A stretch of DNA of 64,000 nucleotides. It comes from CAYRVX01 sp964642165. GTDB taxonomy: Bacteria > Planctomycetota > Phycisphaerae > SM23-33. A program made the position numbers and the translations under genes. The notes under the pieces are model-generated. The model was given only the letters and a program-made list of their open reading frames with translations, was not told where the DNA came from and did not search any database. The DNA lies in assembly GCA_964642165.1 (NCBI GenBank), contig CAZXOC010000005.1:3022-67021 (forward strand), written 5' to 3'. How positions within the stretch are numbered: position 1 is the stretch's first letter; each line of letters begins with the position of its first letter. Positions 55,960-64,000 of the stretch are shown piece after piece.

Positions 55960-57753
55960 TCACTGCTTGGGCCCGACTCGCTTGACAGTGACCTTCCTCA
56001 CCCAGATGTCGCCCGGGGAGCCCACCACGGCGATGCGGAAGTTCCAACCCCAGTTGTTGGCGAAGTTCGCGTCCTTGACTCGGAACGTGTGCTCGTGCCA
56101 CCCGGGCCGGGCCGGCACGGTCCACCATTCGCCGGTCTGGCGATAGCCCTTGGCGGACTCGTAGGTCAGGTTGCAGCCGCCCGCCTTGGCCGGGTCCACG
56201 CGCCGCGCGACGACGGTGATCTCGACCTCGTTGTCGCCGACCGACACATAGCTGTCGTCCACGTCAAAGTACACGTAGAGGGACTTCCCGGCCATGTCTG
56301 TTCGACGTACGTGGGCTCCGTCCACAAGCCCCACGACCGTCTTGCCGTCGGCCTTCTCGAGTTGGGTCAGGCCGCTCTCCACGTTGGCGGCGCCCATGCG
56401 GCAGGACACCGACCTGGCCGCGCTGTAATCCCTCAGCCAGGGCAGTGGCCGGTCATGATTGGCGCGCGCCTCGGCGACTTGCTTTTTCGTCAGATCGGTG
56501 ATGAAGACGGGCGCCCTGGACAGCGCGATGCCCTGCTCCGCCTTCACCTCGACGGCCTTTGCCGCCAGGTCGGTCACCGTCACGGGCGCGGGGAATCGCA
56601 GCGTGTCGCCCTCGTCCCCGGCAGCCCAGGTCACCAGGACCGCCCCGGCGCCGCCTCGGAAGACGAAGCCGTAGCTCCTCCCCGTGGGGTTCAGCCAGCC
56701 CAGGTATCGCGGCCGCGGGCCGAGCAGGCCGGTCAGCGTCCGCAGCGCCCGGAACGATGGGCGCTTCGTCCAGTTGCTTCGGACGATGCCGAAATCGCCA
56801 TCAGGCCCGTAGGCCGGCCCGCGGCCCTCGAACCAGAAGACGCGATCGATGCCCTGCGCCAGGCACAGCGTGTAGGCCTTCGCGATCGCCTCCGCCTGCC
56901 TTCTCTCGGCTTCGGGCTTGGTCGTCGAGGCGACGCCGATCTCACTGACCCACAGGTCGATGTCCTGGCCCTGGTTGGCCTTCGCCAGCATCTTGCGCAG
57001 GTTGGTGGCCATTCGCAGGAACACGGGCTCCCGCCCGTCCATCACCGCTCCCATCAGCGAGTAGGGGTGCACGTTCACGAAGTCGAAGTGGCCGCCGGCG
57101 CCCTGGGCGATCACCTGCTGGAGGAAGCTGATGTCCACGTCGGCACAGCCGATGCCGATCTTGCACTGCGGGTCCACCTCCTTGGCGACCTTGCGGGCGT
57201 GGCGGACCATCTGGACGTAGTCCTTGACCGTGGCGTTGCGGGCGAATGCCGAGGAGTTGAACTCGTTGTACACCTCCCAGTACTTCACGTCCTTGTGGTA
57301 CCGCGTGACCACGCCCTTAACGTACTCTCGCCAGGTCCGCATGTCCTTGATAGGGAACGTCCGCGTGCGCTTGCCGTGGTCCGTCTCCCCCGGCGCGGCG
57401 GAAGACGCCCACGGCGTCAGGTACATGAAGACACCGGCGATCTGGATCCGGTTCTTCCGGGCACTGTCGATGAGCCCGTCGGCAGCCGAGAAGTCCCACT
57501 TGCCCTGTTCCGGCTGGAAGCTGGCCCACTCGGGAAACGAGCGCACCATGGTGACTCCCGCCTCACGGAGCAGGGGGAACAGCCGGGCGTGGTCGCCGAA
57601 GGACTCGCCGCTCGAGGCGATGCCGAACGAGCCGGGCCCGCTGACAGCGGGCTTCCCGCCCTCCTCGGCGCGCGATGATCGGCAGACGACAAGCCCCGCG
57701 GCGAGCACGATCGGAAGGAATGCGGCAAAGCAACGCATGGCTTTTGTCCTCAT
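55960..57753 (-). CDS. Secreted clan-A glycoside hydrolase (GH39/GH5-like) with C-terminal carbohydrate-binding domain
   Basis: 597 aa from ATG 57753 (CAGGACAC upstream; ATG 57738 also possible). Signal peptide FAAFLPIVLAAGLVVC. The barrel (about 40-370) opens SFGIASSGESFGDHARLFPL; YWEVYNEFNSSA gives acid/base Glu164 and DLWVSEIGVAS gives nucleophile Glu271, with FDFVNVHPYSL between them. A beta-sandwich follows, and the last about 150 residues (SLYVYFDVDDSYV, EITVVARRVDP, WHEHTFRVKDANFAN) look like a jelly-roll binding domain. The active site looks complete. The specific glycan is unknown. It is divergent from the Kelch/FN3 gene, with 189 bp between starts. Confidence 0.87.
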   Translation of the reverse strand: MRTKAMRCFAAFLPIVLAAGLVVCRSSRAEEGGKPAVSGPGSFGIASSGESFGDHARLFPLLREAGVTMVRSFPEWASFQPEQGKWDFSAADGLIDSARKNRIQIAGVFMYLTPWASSAAPGETDHGKRTRTFPIKDMRTWREYVKGVVTRYHKDVKYWEVYNEFNSSAFARNATVKDYVQMVRHARKVAKEVDPQCKIGIGCADVDISFLQQVIAQGAGGHFDFVNVHPYSLMGAVMDGREPVFLRMATNLRKMLAKANQGQDIDLWVSEIGVASTTKPEAERRQAEAIAKAYTLCLAQGIDRVFWFEGRGPAYGPDGDFGIVRSNWTKRPSFRALRTLTGLLGPRPRYLGWLNPTGRSYGFVFRGGAGAVLVTWAAGDEGDTLRFPAPVTVTDLAAKAVEVKAEQGIALSRAPVFITDLTKKQVAEARANHDRPLPWLRDYSAARSVSCRMGAANVESGLTQLEKADGKTVVGLVDGAHVRRTDMAGKSLYVYFDVDDSYVSVGDNEVEITVVARRVDPAKAGGCNLTYESAKGYRQTGEWWTVPARPGWHEHTFRVKDANFANNWGWNFRIAVVGSPGDIWVRKVTVKRVGPKQ

Positions 57754-57942
57754 TGTGTCCTGTTCCCTGACGCCGAAGCAGGGACAATGCCATCTTGACG
57801 CGAGGGTCGGCCCTCCGCAATGGCCTGTCTGATGCCGGGCCGAAGGCCGTCGACACGCGGAATCATCACGGGACATGTTGCTGCCGGCAGGCGGGAGCGG
57901 TACAAGACCGGAGGTCCCTTCTCACCACCGCGGAGGCGCGCC

Positions 57943-60093
57943 ATGGGAGTCGCGAGAGTTGCGGTCATGGTAGCTGTGGGGCCGCTGTCTTTGCTTGCTT
58001 TGGCGGCGGAGGCGGCGGACCCGAACATGGCCCCGCCCATCGATCTTGCAGGCCACCCGCCCATGACGTGGATCAAGCGTACGCCGGGCGCGGGGGCTCC
58101 GCCCAACCCGCGGATGGGGTACGAGGCGTCCATGGGCTGGGACGCAGCCAACGGCATCGTCATCCGGTGGGGAGGGCACAACCAGGGCGGCGGGGGCGAA
58201 CAGAACTTCGAGACCTGGCACTACGACCCGATCCGCAACACGTGGACGCTGTCCCAGACGAATACGGGCCCGCCGGGCAATTGCTGCTGCCGGGACAACG
58301 TCTTCGATCCCGTCCACGGGCGCTTCGTCCGCTTCCCGGCATTCTTCTACAGCCACGGCTGGCAGTGGCGAAGGACGGGCTACACCCGCGACAGCTCCGT
58401 CTGGTCCTACGACGCGCCCTCCAGGACCTGGCGGAACCTGCGCCCGCTGCCGGAGCCCTGGCCGCGCCCGCTCCGCGGAGCCGTGTGGGACAGTAACGCC
58501 CAGGTGATCCTCGTCGCCGCGGGGGAGGGAGCCGGCCACGGCACGATCGTCTACGACCCCCACGTCAACCGGTGGACGCGGATGCGGCCGAAGGCCGAGC
58601 TGCCCGGCCGCAATACGTTCGGGCTGGCGTATGACGCGAAGCGGAACTGCTTCTATGCCTTTGGCGACCAGTACGGCCGCGACCAGCGAACGTGGCGATA
58701 CGACCTGCGGGGCAACACCTGGACGGACCTGAAGCCGGCCCATCACCCTCCCAAGGCCGGCGACGGCACGGTCATGGCGTACGACCTGGCCAACGACGTC
58801 GCGATCGCCAACCTGCGCCAGGGGACCGACAAGGGCCAGACGCTGCAGCGAGAGACGTGGGCCTACCTCCCGGCGGAGAACGACTGGCGGAAGCTCGCCA
58901 CGAAGGGGCAGCCGGACCCGTCCGGCAGCCGGAACACGATCATGCTCTATCTGCCGGAGCACAACGTCTTCCTCCTGGAGAACCGGCCGAAGAACGAGCA
59001 GCAGATCTGGACGTTCCGGTACGGTGCTCGACGGGCCCGGCCGGGCCCCGAGGCGCCGACGGGCCTGTCCGTCGCGGCGGCGGAGGGCAGCGCCGCCCTC
59101 TCATGGCGGCCCGTGAAGGGCGCCGCCAGGTACCACGTGTATCGTGGGACGGGCCCGAAGCCGTGGCTCGTGGAGTACGTCCGGGTCGGGTCGACCTCGA
59201 AGACCGGGCTGACGGACCGCAACCTGAAGCGAGGCGTAGTGCAGCACTACTACGTCACCGCCATCGACGCCGAGGAGCGCGGGAGCAGGCCGTCGATGAA
59301 GGTCCGCACCCAGCCATGGATCGTGCAGGACGCGGTCGTCTCCGTGCTCGGGCCGAAAGGGATTGAGCTGACCTGGCAGGCCCCGCCGGGAGATGACATC
59401 GCCGGCTACCGGGTCGAGAGGGCGGACGTGCAGGTCTATGCCACCTCCGAGCTGACGACCTTGACGCAGCACGAGGGGAAGGCCGTCTACGTGCCCCGCC
59501 CGGAACCGGCCGTCGGGGCGATCCGGGCGATCGGAGCGTTCAGGCGGATCTCCGGCGAACTGGTCAAGGAGCCTCGATTCACGGACAAGTCGGTGGATCT
59601 GGCGGGCGGCCAGGTTGCGGCGGCTGCCGATCCGCTGTACCGTCGCGATCTGGAGAAGTACCGCGACCCAAAGGGCAAGCCGTACGCCTGGGCGACGTAT
59701 GCCTACCGCGTTGGCGCGGTGAATCGCCTGGGCGTCGCCGGCGGCGACTCGCCGTCGTTCCTGAGCATTCCCGCGCCGGTGACCGGCGTCTACGCCCGGG
59801 AGCGCGGCGACCAGGTCGACCTGAAGTGGCGTGCCCACCCGGCGAGGAACATCGTCGGCTACAACGTCTACCGCAAGCAACACCGCTGGAACAGCAGCGT
59901 GATCGAGCGCCTCAATGCCGAGCCGGTGAAGGCGACGGCCTTCACCGACACCCGGGCCGGGCGAGACACGCACCGGTACTTCGTGGCGGCCGTCGACGCG
60001 CTCGGCCAGGAAGGCCTGATCAGCTCGCCCGTCTGGAGCTATCGCGAGTGGCGGAAGTACTACGTGCCCTTCGTGGGCGAGTGGCACCAGTAG
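57943..60093 (+). CDS. Secreted Kelch-type propeller with fibronectin type III domains
   Basis: 716 aa from ATG 57943 (GGAGG upstream), signal peptide GPLSLLALAAEAA. Residues about 50-350 hold Kelch-like blades (MGYEASMGWDAANGIVIRWGG, NFETWHYDPIRNTWT, SSVWSYDAPSRTWRNL, TIVYDPHVNRWTRM, RTWRYDLRGNTWTDL, ETWAYLPAENDWRKL). From about 365, three FN3 modules follow (PTGLSVAAAEGSAALSWRP, KGIELTWQAPPGDDIAGYRV, VTGVYARERGDQVDLKWRA, NIVGYNVYRKQ). No enzyme motif. FN3 linkers are typical of extracellular glycan-degrading systems. A likely agarase/GH42-like enzyme gene follows after 26 bp, so the two form an operon. Confidence 0.87.
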   Translation: MGVARVAVMVAVGPLSLLALAAEAADPNMAPPIDLAGHPPMTWIKRTPGAGAPPNPRMGYEASMGWDAANGIVIRWGGHNQGGGGEQNFETWHYDPIRNTWTLSQTNTGPPGNCCCRDNVFDPVHGRFVRFPAFFYSHGWQWRRTGYTRDSSVWSYDAPSRTWRNLRPLPEPWPRPLRGAVWDSNAQVILVAAGEGAGHGTIVYDPHVNRWTRMRPKAELPGRNTFGLAYDAKRNCFYAFGDQYGRDQRTWRYDLRGNTWTDLKPAHHPPKAGDGTVMAYDLANDVAIANLRQGTDKGQTLQRETWAYLPAENDWRKLATKGQPDPSGSRNTIMLYLPEHNVFLLENRPKNEQQIWTFRYGARRARPGPEAPTGLSVAAAEGSAALSWRPVKGAARYHVYRGTGPKPWLVEYVRVGSTSKTGLTDRNLKRGVVQHYYVTAIDAEERGSRPSMKVRTQPWIVQDAVVSVLGPKGIELTWQAPPGDDIAGYRVERADVQVYATSELTTLTQHEGKAVYVPRPEPAVGAIRAIGAFRRISGELVKEPRFTDKSVDLAGGQVAAAADPLYRRDLEKYRDPKGKPYAWATYAYRVGAVNRLGVAGGDSPSFLSIPAPVTGVYARERGDQVDLKWRAHPARNIVGYNVYRKQHRWNSSVIERLNAEPVKATAFTDTRAGRDTHRYFVAAVDALGQEGLISSPVWSYREWRKYYVPFVGEWHQ

Positions 60094-60119
60094 AGGTCTA
60101 TTCGCCCGGAGACGAAGCA

Positions 60120-62234
60120 ATGGAAGCAGCAGGCCGCGGGAGCAACGTGACAGCCTTGCTGGCGTGGGCGGCGCTTCTCTCCCAGGGCGCCGACGTCCGC
60201 GGCGCGCCGGGCATGAGCCGCGCGGCGGAGGTCGACGTCTACGGAGGCGACCGCGCGATCCGGGGGGAGAAGACGGGACGCTTCCACCTGGAGCAGAAGC
60301 GCGGGCAGTGGCTTTTCATCACCCCGGAAGGCCACGGCCTGCTGCCGAGGAGTGTCGCCGCCATCTACTTCAGCCACCCGGGCCTCACCCCGCAGGGGAA
60401 GACATACCAGCAGATCGTCGAGGCGAAGTACCGCAAGAACGGTGACGGCAGCACAACGGCCGCGCACGAGCGGTGGGCGAACAATGTGAGGACGCGCCTG
60501 AGGCGGTGGGGCTTCAACAGCATCGGGCCGTACAGCTACCCGCCGGTCACGGCCGACCGGGGGCAAGGCGGGCGCTATTACCGGACGACGAACGGCATGC
60601 CCCCCGATCCGATGCCGTCTGTGGCGACCCAGGCGAACATGGAACACGCGTTGCGGCAGGGGGGCGTCAAGAACCTGTGGGGCTCGCTCTGGGCGACCGG
60701 CGCGGGTGTGGGCCGGGCGTTCTTCGGCGATGTCTTCGACCCGAAGTTCGCGGCCTTCGTTGAGACCGAGGCGCAGGACGACGCGCGTCGCCTGAAGGAC
60801 GAGCCCGAACGGCTCCGCTGGACGTTGTTCGCCTTTGTCGAGCAAACCGACTGGATGCGCGGCGTGGAGAGCAGGCATCCCCATCTCGGATGGGCAGCCG
60901 CGGCTGCGAACTTCGCGATGACCGAGGGGATCGTGGACTTCGCGGGAAGGAAGGCGCGCTTTGCGGACACGAAGGTCTACACGAAGTACGCGATCCGCGA
61001 TTACCTCAAGGGCCGGTACGGCGGAATCGAGAAGCTGAATCGCGCATGGGGGACAAGCTACACGGGCTGGGACTCCCACAGCGGCTGGGGCAAGGGCACG
61101 GGCTTCCTCGACGAGGACGGATCGGGTCTCGGCAAGCCCTTGGATCCGGGCAAGCCGGATCGGCCGGCCCTCAGACAGGATCTGGACGCCTTCGCCGAGA
61201 AGCTCATGCGGCGGTTCTATCGGACGGTCCACGCTGCCCGCAAGAAGGCCTGCCCCGCCGTTCTCCTTGCGACGAACAACATGGACACGCCACGGGAGTA
61301 CGTCGTTCGCGGGCTCGTCAGCGAGGACGGGCGGCAGACTTACAGCGACATCATCTGCATCAGCGACCGGCAGCGCGCCGTGCGGTGGTACGGCGTGCTC
61401 AGGAGGCCCTTCTTCGTCATCAGCATTTTCGCCCAGGCCGTCAACGACAGCCCCCTGGGCTATCGCGGGACCGTTGCGAAGGTGGAGTACGACGAGGTCC
61501 TGAGCGACGGGCGAAAGGCCCTGACGTCGGACCCCAACCAGAACGGCTACGATCGCAAGGTCGTCAACGACTGGAAGTCTCGGGTCATCGTGACGGCTTC
61601 GGGCGTCAACTTCTGGTGGGCCGGACACGCTCAACTGAAGATCCCATATCGGACGTACACGCAGTTCGCACCGGCCGTCGAGTGCCGAACGTACGCCGGC
61701 AAGTACGAGAACGTCCGTTTCGCGTCGCGCCCGTGGAAGTCGCTGGACTGGCTTGCCCCCAGCAAGTTCGCCGTCCACCAGGAGAACCCGGGCGCCTACT
61801 TCGCCCTGAAGCGTTCGCTGAAGCCGGGCGATGCGTTCTGGCGGTACGAGCCGTGGAACAACAGAGACACGCAGGAGCAGCGGGCAAGGCTGTACGGCGA
61901 GCAGGTCCTGAAGCTCATCAACACGCGGACGGCCGAGAGCGAGTACATCTACTGCGGCTTCAACTATTGGGCGTGGTGGGACACGAGCTGGACCGGCATC
62001 ACCTGGGACACGGCCTACAACTTCGGACTGGTGACGTTCCACGACAATGCCTACGACGGCCGGGAGGCGGTCTGGGCGAGGGCGACGGACGAGGACGGCT
62101 ATCCCATCGGCGGCGAGTATCGTCCGCCTCATGTCTCGGAGAAGCGCGGTGGGTTTGGCGACTTTGTGAGCGGTGTGACGAGGGCCAACCAGGAGATCCG
62201 CAAGACCATCACAAAGCGTTGTGGCGTCCGGTAG
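60120..62234 (+). CDS. Secreted agarase/GH42-like glycoside hydrolase
   Basis: 704 aa from ATG 60120 (GGAG 8 nt upstream), 26 bp after the Kelch/FN3 gene. A weak signal segment is VTALLAWAALLSQGADV. The sequence WLFITPEGHGLLPRSV, RLRRWGFNSIGPY, YTKYAIRDYLKGRYGGIEKLNRAWGTSY, FYRTVHAARKKACPAVLL, YCGFNYWAWWDTSW and NFGLVTFHDNAYDG follows the layout of agarase-like clan-A hydrolases (D/TPEGHPFFSLGV; GIEALNRAWGT). Candidate catalytic residues lie in VEQTDW and VAKVEYDEV, but I cannot assign them firmly. A marine or plant polysaccharide is the likely substrate. Confidence 0.8.
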   Translation: MEAAGRGSNVTALLAWAALLSQGADVRGAPGMSRAAEVDVYGGDRAIRGEKTGRFHLEQKRGQWLFITPEGHGLLPRSVAAIYFSHPGLTPQGKTYQQIVEAKYRKNGDGSTTAAHERWANNVRTRLRRWGFNSIGPYSYPPVTADRGQGGRYYRTTNGMPPDPMPSVATQANMEHALRQGGVKNLWGSLWATGAGVGRAFFGDVFDPKFAAFVETEAQDDARRLKDEPERLRWTLFAFVEQTDWMRGVESRHPHLGWAAAAANFAMTEGIVDFAGRKARFADTKVYTKYAIRDYLKGRYGGIEKLNRAWGTSYTGWDSHSGWGKGTGFLDEDGSGLGKPLDPGKPDRPALRQDLDAFAEKLMRRFYRTVHAARKKACPAVLLATNNMDTPREYVVRGLVSEDGRQTYSDIICISDRQRAVRWYGVLRRPFFVISIFAQAVNDSPLGYRGTVAKVEYDEVLSDGRKALTSDPNQNGYDRKVVNDWKSRVIVTASGVNFWWAGHAQLKIPYRTYTQFAPAVECRTYAGKYENVRFASRPWKSLDWLAPSKFAVHQENPGAYFALKRSLKPGDAFWRYEPWNNRDTQEQRARLYGEQVLKLINTRTAESEYIYCGFNYWAWWDTSWTGITWDTAYNFGLVTFHDNAYDGREAVWARATDEDGYPIGGEYRPPHVSEKRGGFGDFVSGVTRANQEIRKTITKRCGVR

Positions 62235-62266
62235 GTCGCCGTCTACCATGTCGACGAGTTCATCCT

Positions 62267-63553
62267 CTACCGTGAGGGGACCCTCAGGATGAACACCTGT
62301 CGCCCCCGGCCTTCCCAGTTGCTGGTATAGGTGATGAATCGCCCATCCCGGCTGATGCAGGCACGCGGGCTGTCCCAGTAGCTGCGGAAGACCGACCGGT
62401 GGTGGGCCAGGCGACGAATCTGCCGGCTGCCGTCCGTCTTCACCTGGACGATCTCATTTTTGAACGCGCCTGAGTTGGGCAGCTTGTTGCAGACATAGAA
62501 GCTCAGTGTCACCCAGCTCTCGTCGTCGGCCAGCCATGAGATGTGCTGGTCCTGGCTCCAATCGTTGTGGAGGTCCAGGATGCTGATGAACTCGTGCGGT
62601 TTCTCGAAGCGGCGCAGCGTCAGGCGGTTCTTCCAGTTGTCCGCCCCCAGGATGGTGCCTGGCCCGTTGTCGGAGTGCCCGGGGGCAAAGTCCGGCTCGT
62701 TGTCGATGAGGTCCTCGGTCTTCCCCGTTGCCAGGTCGACGACGATGTCCTGTACGACCCCCTTCCCCTGCCTGGCGGTCTTCACGACGCACCAGCGGCC
62801 GGTCTTGTCCACCTGGATCTCGTCCAGGTTCGTTGTGTCTCGGCGCAGGACGATCTTGTCCGCATCCCGTCGCCACACGAGGTAGCCCGCAAGCTCCCAC
62901 TTCGGGCCTTGGCGGGAAAAGCCGAAGGTGTTGTCGTCGAGGCTCTTGCTCATTTGGTGAAGATGGCCGCGGGGAAGCTCGCCGGAGAAGTCTTTCACGA
63001 GCTCGTACTTCTGCGTCCGGACGTCATGCCGCCACAGCCGAAGGCCCTCGTGGCAGAAGAGGGCGTTGGGGGCCTTGTCGCTCCAGATGCAGTCCTCCCA
63101 GCGTGGCGTGTGCCTGTTGGGCGCCCGGGCTGCGAACAACGGCCGCTTGCCGACGATGCGGAACGCCTTCGGGTCGAAGTCGTACAGGCGGGGACCGTCC
63201 TTGCAGTGGATGAAGAACATCGTGCTGTCGCGGTTGAACGCCGGGTAGTAGGAGTAGGCGTTGTGGCTGTCACCGTCGGCTTCGTCGGTCACGCGCAGGA
63301 TCTGCGTGCCGAACGTCGGGTCGGTGAACGTGCCCCCTGCGGGAGGCAGCTTCGGGGCCGGCGGCAGCGGGTAGGCTTTCCGGTCAGTGCGGACGTGCGG
63401 CTTGTCGGCGGAAGACCGCCCGGCCGCCGCGGACTTGCTGGCTGCGCGGACTCCGCCCGACGGCAACTCACTCAGCACGATGGCAGAGATGATGAGGACA
63501 AGGCACGGGCCCTTCCCCTTCGCCTGACACGGCCACTTGGGATGCCCGCTCAC
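62267..63553 (-). CDS. Secreted TolB/PL22-like beta-propeller protein
   Basis: 428 aa from GTG 63553 (AAAGGAC upstream). Signal segment LVLIISAIVLSELPSGGVRA. Blades are WD40/PD40-like (SYYPAFNRDSTMFFIHCKDG, DVRTQKYELVKDFSGE, DLATGKTEDLIDNEPDF, SWLADDESWVTLSF, ISRDGRFITYTSNWEG). The layout, with RVTDEADGDSHNAYSYYPAFN at the first blade and RLAHHRSVFRSYW near the end, recalls oligogalacturonate lyases (PL22). The catalytic His and metal ligands cannot be confirmed by reading, so it may be a non-catalytic TolB-like protein. It is convergent with the agarase-like gene. Confidence 0.75.
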   Translation of the reverse strand: MSGHPKWPCQAKGKGPCLVLIISAIVLSELPSGGVRAASKSAAAGRSSADKPHVRTDRKAYPLPPAPKLPPAGGTFTDPTFGTQILRVTDEADGDSHNAYSYYPAFNRDSTMFFIHCKDGPRLYDFDPKAFRIVGKRPLFAARAPNRHTPRWEDCIWSDKAPNALFCHEGLRLWRHDVRTQKYELVKDFSGELPRGHLHQMSKSLDDNTFGFSRQGPKWELAGYLVWRRDADKIVLRRDTTNLDEIQVDKTGRWCVVKTARQGKGVVQDIVVDLATGKTEDLIDNEPDFAPGHSDNGPGTILGADNWKNRLTLRRFEKPHEFISILDLHNDWSQDQHISWLADDESWVTLSFYVCNKLPNSGAFKNEIVQVKTDGSRQIRRLAHHRSVFRSYWDSPRACISRDGRFITYTSNWEGRGRQVFILRVPSR

Positions 63554-63866
63554 TGACCGGAGTCCTTTGGGGTTTCACCGCATCTGTGCGGCCGGAACCG
63601 CCCCGGCCCCAGAGCGTCATTCTCCTGCGGCCCTCTCCTTCACGCAAGAGTCTGCCCGGTCGCTCATGTGCCCCTCCTGGCGCCTCGCGAGCTTGGCATG
63701 GGGTGCCACGTGACGCCGACCAGACACCTTGCAGGATCCTCAATCTCACAGCAGGTATCTGCCTTCCGCCGGATGAGCACGGTCGATACCACCGGGCTGG
63801 GAGATTGCGCCATTCGTTGATCCGCGCAAGTAGGGCCAAAGCAGTCCGGCCAGGGAGACAGCGCCG
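63554..63866. other. Divergent intergenic region
   Basis: 313 bp between the GTG start at 63553 and the ATG at 63867. I see no ORF of substance and no strong promoter. Short open frames on both strands look like shadows. Confidence 0.4.
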
Positions 63867-64000
63867 ATGAGAACACCAGGCATCACCACCGCATTGCTCG
63901 TCGCCGTTTGGGTTTAGTCGCCCTCCGTTGCTGCGGCAGAGGGGCGGCTGGCGCCGGCAGCCGGCCGGTACCGGGTGGCATACGCCACCTTCCTTGGCGG
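63867..64000 (+). pseudogene. Start of a secreted protein gene interrupted by an in-frame amber codon (partial)
   Basis: ATG 63867 follows AGGGAGA at a 9-nt spacing. The frame reads MRTPGITTALLVAVWV, a signal-peptide start, then TAG at 63915-63917, and continues SPSVAAAEGRLAPAAGRYRV with a good cleavage region (SVAAA-E) to the window end. Without the TAG this would be a normal exported protein. The downstream identity is not visible. The stop could be a real nonsense mutation or a base error. Confidence 0.5.

Overview
The window is about 64 kb of very GC-rich DNA that looks like Planctomycetota, probably an uncultured lineage. This rests on the many large secreted carbohydrate-active and beta-propeller proteins, a PEP-CTERM surface protein with dockerin-like repeats, a multihaem-cytochrome lipoprotein carrying a CxC / GGLARR motif, NPCBM-GH36 enzymes, and remnants of a planctomycete-type tyrosine integrase (N-terminus MPPKSPSYRK). 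No ribosomal or other universal marker is present, so the placement is an inference. There is no intact phage, plasmid, CRISPR array or rRNA.

Layout. 1-5.6 kb: the tail of an unknown gene, a metallophosphatase-like/multihaem cytochrome lipoprotein, a Gfo/Idh/MocA oxidoreductase, and a soluble histidine kinase with an NtrC-type sigma54 activator. 5.7-8.9 kb: a cytoplasmic GH2 enzyme convergent with a sulfatase-fold hydrolase whose catalytic Cys/Ser is Thr. 9.0-11.5 kb: a scar with the first 55 residues of an integrase, a D-armless tRNA-Asp-like element, an integrase-type tail, a zinc-ribbon protein cut at its 3' end, and the 3' part of a sialate O-acetylesterase. 11.5-36.8 kb: two GH36-like alpha-galactosidase paralogues, FG-GAP, GH39-like, GH/CBM9/BNR and FlgD-Ig/propeller proteins, a radical SAM protein, and a three-gene minus-strand operon (pectate-lyase-3 beta-helix, NHL propeller, repeat propeller). 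36.8-38.1 kb: a second scar where two truncated genes meet head to head. 38.1-47.1 kb: a PQQ-like propeller, a PL1-like pectate lyase, an NHL propeller, a TAT-exported SagB-like nitroreductase and a propeller/metallo-beta-lactamase/FG-GAP fusion. 47.1-48.4 kb: mobile remnants, including an integrase C-terminus that carries an in-frame palindromic element. 48.4-51.8 kb: a PEP-CTERM adhesin with a recognisable promoter and a structured leader. 52.5-64 kb: more secreted glycan-related proteins, then a gene start with an in-frame amber codon.

How the parts may work together (inference): most genes encode exported enzymes or binding proteins for plant or algal polysaccharides such as galactosides, pectin and sialylated or acetylated glycans. 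Cytoplasmic GH2, Gfo/Idh and sugar-epimerase-like proteins would process the released sugars. No transporter, SusC/D pair or sigma/anti-sigma switch is visible, so this is not a Bacteroidetes-type PUL. The two-component pair at 3.1-5.6 kb is the only obvious regulator.

Most noteworthy points: the D-armless tRNA-like element beside integrase pieces, the palindromic element inside integrase coding sequence, the two chimeric junctions, the Thr sulfatase, the GAFTHA activator, the three-domain MBL fusion overlapping a nitroreductase gene, and the amber codon inside a signal peptide. Enzyme families were assigned by reading motifs; no database search was run.
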